Assembly (NCBI RefSeq): GCF_900156675.1
Contig: NZ_FTOH01000001.1
Coordinates: 248,001 to 312,000, forward strand
DNA length: 64,000 nucleotides
Origin: Thalassolituus maritimus
GTDB taxonomy: Bacteria; Pseudomonadota; Gammaproteobacteria; Pseudomonadales; Oceanobacteraceae
Direction: 5' to 3'
This document shows positions 60,423 to 64,000 of the stretch, in pieces (position 1 is the stretch's first letter; each line of letters begins with the position of its first letter). A program made the position numbers and the translations under genes. The notes under the pieces are model-generated. The model was not told the DNA's origin and searched no databases. It was given only the letters and a program-made list of their open reading frames with translations.

Positions 60423-62759
60423 ATGACTCTGATCAAACGCTGTATTCTGCTGCTGACCGCGGCAGTGCTCGCTGCCTGTAATAACGTAGAAATTACTGCT
60501 CCAGAACACAGTTCCGTACATGCGGAGAAGCCGGGAGATTTCCGGATCGTCTTCAGTGGTAACTCAGCGCCCGATGACCTGAAAATTCAGTTAAACAACG
60601 TTGACGTGACTGACCAGTTTGTTGTCAGTAAAGCCGAAGCTTATGCCTATGGCAGCGACCTCGAAGGGAGCGTTTTTGGCGGTCGCAACGTACTCTGGGT
60701 AAGAGCATTCAATAAAACCGACCGCGCGACCTTTTATTACGACAATGCCGGCCCTGTTGTTCATATTCTGGAAGCGGATCATGATAGCCGCACTGTGACC
60801 GGCTATGTATCGGACGACTCCCTGGTTGAAAGCCTGGTACTCGATGGCGTTGGCGTTGATCTCGATCTGACGAATAATTTTTCGGTGTCTTATGCCGATC
60901 AACCTTTTAATACCTTTACAGCAACCGATTCGCTGGGGCGCACCTCAACTTCTGTTTTTGCCCGTGATGACAACGAGTTTAATGGTATTTCAGCTCGTCT
61001 GAACCAAGGTGGATTTGATTTTCTGACGCACGCTCTTGAGCAGGAACTGAACACCATGGACCTGAGCGACATCGTGTCGGAAATGGAAAAGGTCACTCTG
61101 CTTAATACGTTAGGCCTGTTTAATCTGGATATGACCGTGACCAGCCTGAGTTTCAACGATGTCGGCGTCGATCTTACGGTTCTGGAAAATGAGCGACTTG
61201 ATACCGATATTCAGGCGCGCGATGTGGTTCTGGGGTTCCGCTTGTCCGGTACTATTGGCTTTATCCTGCCGTATAACAGCTCAGGCACTATGCGTTTCAG
61301 TTCTCTTCAGGCAGGTACTGATCTGCTGCTGGATGTACGCAATTCTGACCTTGATATTGATCTCTCTAATACTTCGATCAATCACAGTTTTCCATCGATC
61401 AACTTTGATAATACGAGTGGGATTCTGAATATTCTTGATGCACTTACCAGTGCCATCGTTGGTGTTCTTGCTCCAATTTTTGAGAATGTATTTATCAGCA
61501 TACTGGAGCAGGTCATCGTTCCGGTTATGTCGGATTTTATTAAGGACATCCCGATCACGCTGGAGGTTGTTAACCCGGACAATGCCGAGGCCGTTAACAT
61601 CTACGCGTTACCAACTTTCCTTGACTCGAAAAATCAGGGCGTCAGTGTCGATCTGGGCACCCGGATCTGGGCGCCACAGCCGTCACAGGATATTCGCCGT
61701 GCGCTGGGTTCTCTTTATGTGGAAGGTGACACACTGACCATGGGGCCAGTGACACCGAATGGAAAAGACTTTCATTTTGGTGCTGCAATTTCTGCGAATG
61801 TCATCAATCAAGCGCTGATGGCAACTTATGAAGCGGGCATGCTCAGCACCGTAATCAGCGAAGAGTATTACCCTCAGGCAACCGCGTCAGCAATCTCTGT
61901 TTATCGTTCAGACGACACGGATATTCAGGAAGCGGATGAGATTCGTATGACACTGGCGCCGTCTTCTGCCCCATACGTCACTCTGATGCCTGCCGATGGC
62001 GCTGCGGGGGCGCTGGCCTGGTACGACGTGACACTCACGTTCGAATTGTACAAGTCACGCTGGGGTGAGTTCCGTACCCTGTTTGGTACGACCTTTAACC
62101 TCGAAATTCCTTTTGAAGTCAGCTCTACCGAAGATGGCTACCTGAGCATTGGTCTGGAGCAGTTGCCGACGCTGTTTATTAAGGATACGGATGAAAGCGG
62201 CATGATCCGCCTGACTCCAGAGTTTATTAATGCGACCCTGGATTACTTTATGCCACTGGTAATGCCAGAAATTGCGGGCCATCTGAAGGTTGTGCCGTTG
62301 CCACGCATTTATGAGCACACATTACTGATGCGCGACTTCTGGGTTGGTGGGGAAAACAACAATTCGCTGGCACTGGCGGGGGATCTGATTCCAGTTGCGG
62401 TGACGGCCGCTGCGGCAGCGCCAAGTACCGATATTGCTCGTGTCGATAGTGAAGATGTTGCGGTTCAGGTAACGGGTATCAACAGTACTGGCCAGACCAC
62501 TTCAGATGTTCTTCTGGTGAACAATGGCGAAGTGACCATCGATGTGGGTGGTCTGAATCCAGACGCGAACCTGGGCGATCTTGAACAAAGATATCGTGTT
62601 GATGGTGGTGCCTGGTCAATCTGGAAACAACGTGAAACGATCACGCTCAAGAGACTGCTTGCGGGTGATCATTCTGTGGAAATCTGCTCGCGCTCGCCCC
62701 TGCTGAAAGAGGAAGCCAGTTGTCCGGTCGTTAACTTTACGACGACGGTGTCTCGTTGA
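60423..62759 (+). CDS. Lipoprotein resembling two-domain BPI/TULIP proteins
   Basis: A 778-residue lipoprotein (lipobox LAAC, Cys 19). Order: Ig-like beta region (about 22-185); a first TULIP-like half (about 188-415) starting with the helix ARLNQGGFDFLTHALEQELN, much like the N-terminal helix of human BPI (VRISQKGLDY...); a second half (about 420-660) ending in LDYFMPLVMPEIAGHLKVVPLP and then NNSLALAGDL, which parallels the BPI end (NYIVPILVLP...GFPLP...NFLLFGAD); and a C-terminal beta domain (about 675-778) with a Y-Y-Y-like YRVDGGAWSIW. BPI-fold proteins bind lipids or LPS. A lipid-binding role at the envelope is inferred from these resemblances, which I compared from memory. Confidence 0.7.
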   Translation: MTLIKRCILLLTAAVLAACNNVEITAPEHSSVHAEKPGDFRIVFSGNSAPDDLKIQLNNVDVTDQFVVSKAEAYAYGSDLEGSVFGGRNVLWVRAFNKTDRATFYYDNAGPVVHILEADHDSRTVTGYVSDDSLVESLVLDGVGVDLDLTNNFSVSYADQPFNTFTATDSLGRTSTSVFARDDNEFNGISARLNQGGFDFLTHALEQELNTMDLSDIVSEMEKVTLLNTLGLFNLDMTVTSLSFNDVGVDLTVLENERLDTDIQARDVVLGFRLSGTIGFILPYNSSGTMRFSSLQAGTDLLLDVRNSDLDIDLSNTSINHSFPSINFDNTSGILNILDALTSAIVGVLAPIFENVFISILEQVIVPVMSDFIKDIPITLEVVNPDNAEAVNIYALPTFLDSKNQGVSVDLGTRIWAPQPSQDIRRALGSLYVEGDTLTMGPVTPNGKDFHFGAAISANVINQALMATYEAGMLSTVISEEYYPQATASAISVYRSDDTDIQEADEIRMTLAPSSAPYVTLMPADGAAGALAWYDVTLTFELYKSRWGEFRTLFGTTFNLEIPFEVSSTEDGYLSIGLEQLPTLFIKDTDESGMIRLTPEFINATLDYFMPLVMPEIAGHLKVVPLPRIYEHTLLMRDFWVGGENNNSLALAGDLIPVAVTAAAAAPSTDIARVDSEDVAVQVTGINSTGQTTSDVLLVNNGEVTIDVGGLNPDANLGDLEQRYRVDGGAWSIWKQRETITLKRLLAGDHSVEICSRSPLLKEEASCPVVNFTTTVSR

Positions 62760-62796
62760 GTATCAGTAGCAGAGATTCTGTTCTCATCATTTAGTC

Positions 62797-62820
62797 AAAG
62801 GGCCTGCGGGCCCTTTTTTT
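62797..62820 (+). terminator. Intrinsic terminator of the BPI-like gene
   Basis: AAAGGGCC and GGCCCTTT pair around the 4-base loop TGCG, followed by TTTT. It begins 37 bases after the stop codon and ends the transcript ahead of the MarR operon. Confidence 0.9.
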
Positions 62821-62831
62821 ACGGCTGTACT

Positions 62832-62883
62832 TTGCCTTTGTGTGATTGTTTACATATAAACAAAATAATGTTTATATATGAAC
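62832..62883 (+). promoter_or_regulatory. MarR promoter with tandem operators
   Basis: TTGCCT (62832-62837), 17 bases, TATAAA (62855-62860) form a good sigma70 promoter. Two related 14-base palindromes overlap and follow it: GTTTACATATAAAC (62848-62861) and GTTTATATATGAAC (62870-62883), 22 bases apart, that is two helical turns on the same face. This is the usual design for self-repression by a MarR dimer. The downstream gene starts at 62905. Confidence 0.7.
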
Positions 62884-62904
62884 TAGTTTGTTGGTTTGAG
62901 ATAA

Positions 62905-63324
62905 ATGATCATGGATAAACGACTCTTTTTCCTGATGAATATGGCGCAGAAGAAGTTGTTCCGCTTTATGGATCAGGCGTGCGAGAAAGAACTTGAGGCG
63001 TCTATGACACAGATGGCGGCGCTGATGGTGATTGCCAGCAAGCATGACTGTCAGCAGAAAGACGTCGCGCAAACACTGGAACTGAATAAATCTGCGATTA
63101 CGGGTCTGGTTTCCCGTATGGAAAAAAACGGTCTTCTGGCGCGTGCATCGTCGACAGAGGATGCGCGTGCCGTGGTGCTCAGAGTCACCCCTGATGGCCA
63201 GGACAAGTTAAAGCGGCTCCAGCCGATGATCGCGACGATGAACGATATTTTTTCGGATGAGTTCAGTGACGAAGAGATGCTGACCATCCTTCGTTTCTTA
63301 AATTTTATTATGGGCAGGTTCTGA
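62905..63324 (+). CDS. MarR family transcriptional regulator
   Basis: A 139-residue winged-helix regulator. The recognition region is ELNKSAITGLVSRMEKNGLL (about 53-72), followed by the wing ARASSTEDARAVVLRVTPDG. The start is the ATG at 62905 or the ATG at 62911 (MDKRLFF). It is autoregulated in all likelihood by the tandem palindromes in its promoter. It overlaps the hydrolase gene (TGATG), so that gene is its probable target. Confidence 0.9.
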   Translation: MIMDKRLFFLMNMAQKKLFRFMDQACEKELEASMTQMAALMVIASKHDCQQKDVAQTLELNKSAITGLVSRMEKNGLLARASSTEDARAVVLRVTPDGQDKLKRLQPMIATMNDIFSDEFSDEEMLTILRFLNFIMGRF

Positions 63325-64000
63325 TGGAGGCAACAGTGATTGATCCGGTGAAAGAAAAAAGCGCGGAAAAGCAGGCTAGCAGCGATCCAGAAATCGTGAA
63401 CGTACCGACTTCCGCAGGTCACAGCATTACCGCCCGTGTTTTCAGGGCGGCTGCGAGTGATGTGAAAGGCGTATGTGTTATTGCTCCTGCAACAGGGGTG
63501 GCGCAGTACCTCTACGATGACTTTGCTCATTGGCTGACTCTTCAGGGATTTGAGGTCGTGACCTACGATTACGATGGAATCGGGCTCTCAATCCAGTCTC
63601 ATGTGAAGCACAGCCGCAGTGACAAATTGAGCTGGGCAAACAATGACAGTGTCGCTTTACTGGAGTTTGTTAAGGCAAGATTTCCGGAGCTGCCACTGAC
63701 CTGGATAGGTCACAGTGTTGGCACACATATGCTGGGTATGATGCCGTCAGTGAAAGGCATTGATCGAGCGATCTCTGTGGGCGCGGGTACAGGCACCTGG
63801 TGGATGAATGCAGCGCCTACTAAGCGTGTTGCCTGGTTTCTCTGGTATGGGCTGGTGCCAGCGACGGTGCCGCTATTGGGTTACTTCCCCGGCAACCGAC
63901 TGAAGGTGATGTGTGACCTTCCGAAGGGCGTCATTATGCAATGGCGACGTTGGTGCCTGAATGGCGATTATTGTGTTGGCGTCGAAGGCGACTGGTTACG
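63324..64000 (+). CDS. Alpha/beta hydrolase (COG4757-like), cut by window end
   Basis: The first 225 codons of an alpha/beta hydrolase that runs past the end of the window. After a variable N-terminus come the strand-loop blocks VIAPATGVAQYLYDDFA and VVTYDYDGIGLS, then the nucleophile elbow GHSVG near 131-135. The WRRWCLNGDYC segment near 210 is typical of the predicted hydrolases of COG4757. The substrate is unknown. It starts at the ATG overlapping the marR stop, with a purine-rich site inside marR. Confidence 0.82.
   Translation, partial: MEATVIDPVKEKSAEKQASSDPEIVNVPTSAGHSITARVFRAAASDVKGVCVIAPATGVAQYLYDDFAHWLTLQGFEVVTYDYDGIGLSIQSHVKHSRSDKLSWANNDSVALLEFVKARFPELPLTWIGHSVGTHMLGMMPSVKGIDRAISVGAGTGTWWMNAAPTKRVAWFLWYGLVPATVPLLGYFPGNRLKVMCDLPKGVIMQWRRWCLNGDYCVGVEGDWL

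Overview
This window reads as chromosome of a free-living, probably marine, gammaproteobacterium of the Oceanospirillales/Pseudomonadales type. The basis is gene order: a complete division and cell-wall (dcw) cluster running into lpxC, secA and argJ; a miaB-ybeZ-ybeY-ybeX-lnt operon; a lolB-ispE-tRNA-Gln-prs-rplY-pth-ychF block; hemA-prfA-prmC-moeB; and gmhA-yraN-lpoA/rsmI. Cell-envelope genes dominate. I see no phage, insertion sequence, CRISPR array or rRNA. The genus is inferred only loosely.

Layout. 160-16629 (+): mraZ to ftsZ in one tightly overlapping operon, preceded by a good sigma70 promoter and three MraZ boxes spaced 10 bp apart. 16715-23255 (+): lpxC, an M23 peptidase in the place where enterobacteria carry secM, secA, argJ and a stand-alone mutT. 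23391-28636 (+): small accessory genes (DUF2834, GNAT, GFA), a catabolic-type acetolactate synthase and an OafA-type acyltransferase. 28626-34331 (-): the miaB-to-lnt operon plus a DUF6164 gene. 34444-38390: an unknown lipoprotein, an unknown cytoplasmic protein, an uncatalogued 58-residue ORF, a TetR regulator and a Bcr/CflA exporter. 38534-45380 (-): ychF, pth, rplY, prs, tRNA-Gln, ispE, lolB and a TPR lipoprotein. 45522-49499 (+): hemA, prfA, prmC, moeB. 49539-54044 (-): a phytate locus made of a TonB-dependent receptor and a two-domain beta-propeller phytase lipoprotein, with a candidate Pho box in front. 54419-56520 (+): a membrane protein with a degenerate GGDEF domain, overlapping an AraC regulator. 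56472-60208: gmhA, yraN, lpoA (-) and rsmI (+), the last two with interlocked start codons. 60423-64000 (+): a large lipoprotein that looks like a bacterial BPI/TULIP protein, then a MarR-controlled alpha/beta hydrolase cut by the window end.

How the genes work together. The left third makes peptidoglycan precursors, the divisome and lipid A, and exports proteins. The lnt, lolB and lpoA genes mature, insert and use outer-membrane lipoproteins, and the window itself encodes several such lipoproteins. The receptor-phytase pair looks like a phosphate-starvation scavenging module. The most unusual items are the BPI-like lipoprotein (60423-62759), the Pho-box phytate locus and the 58-residue ORF downstream of tetR. 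Most of the rest is conserved housekeeping DNA.
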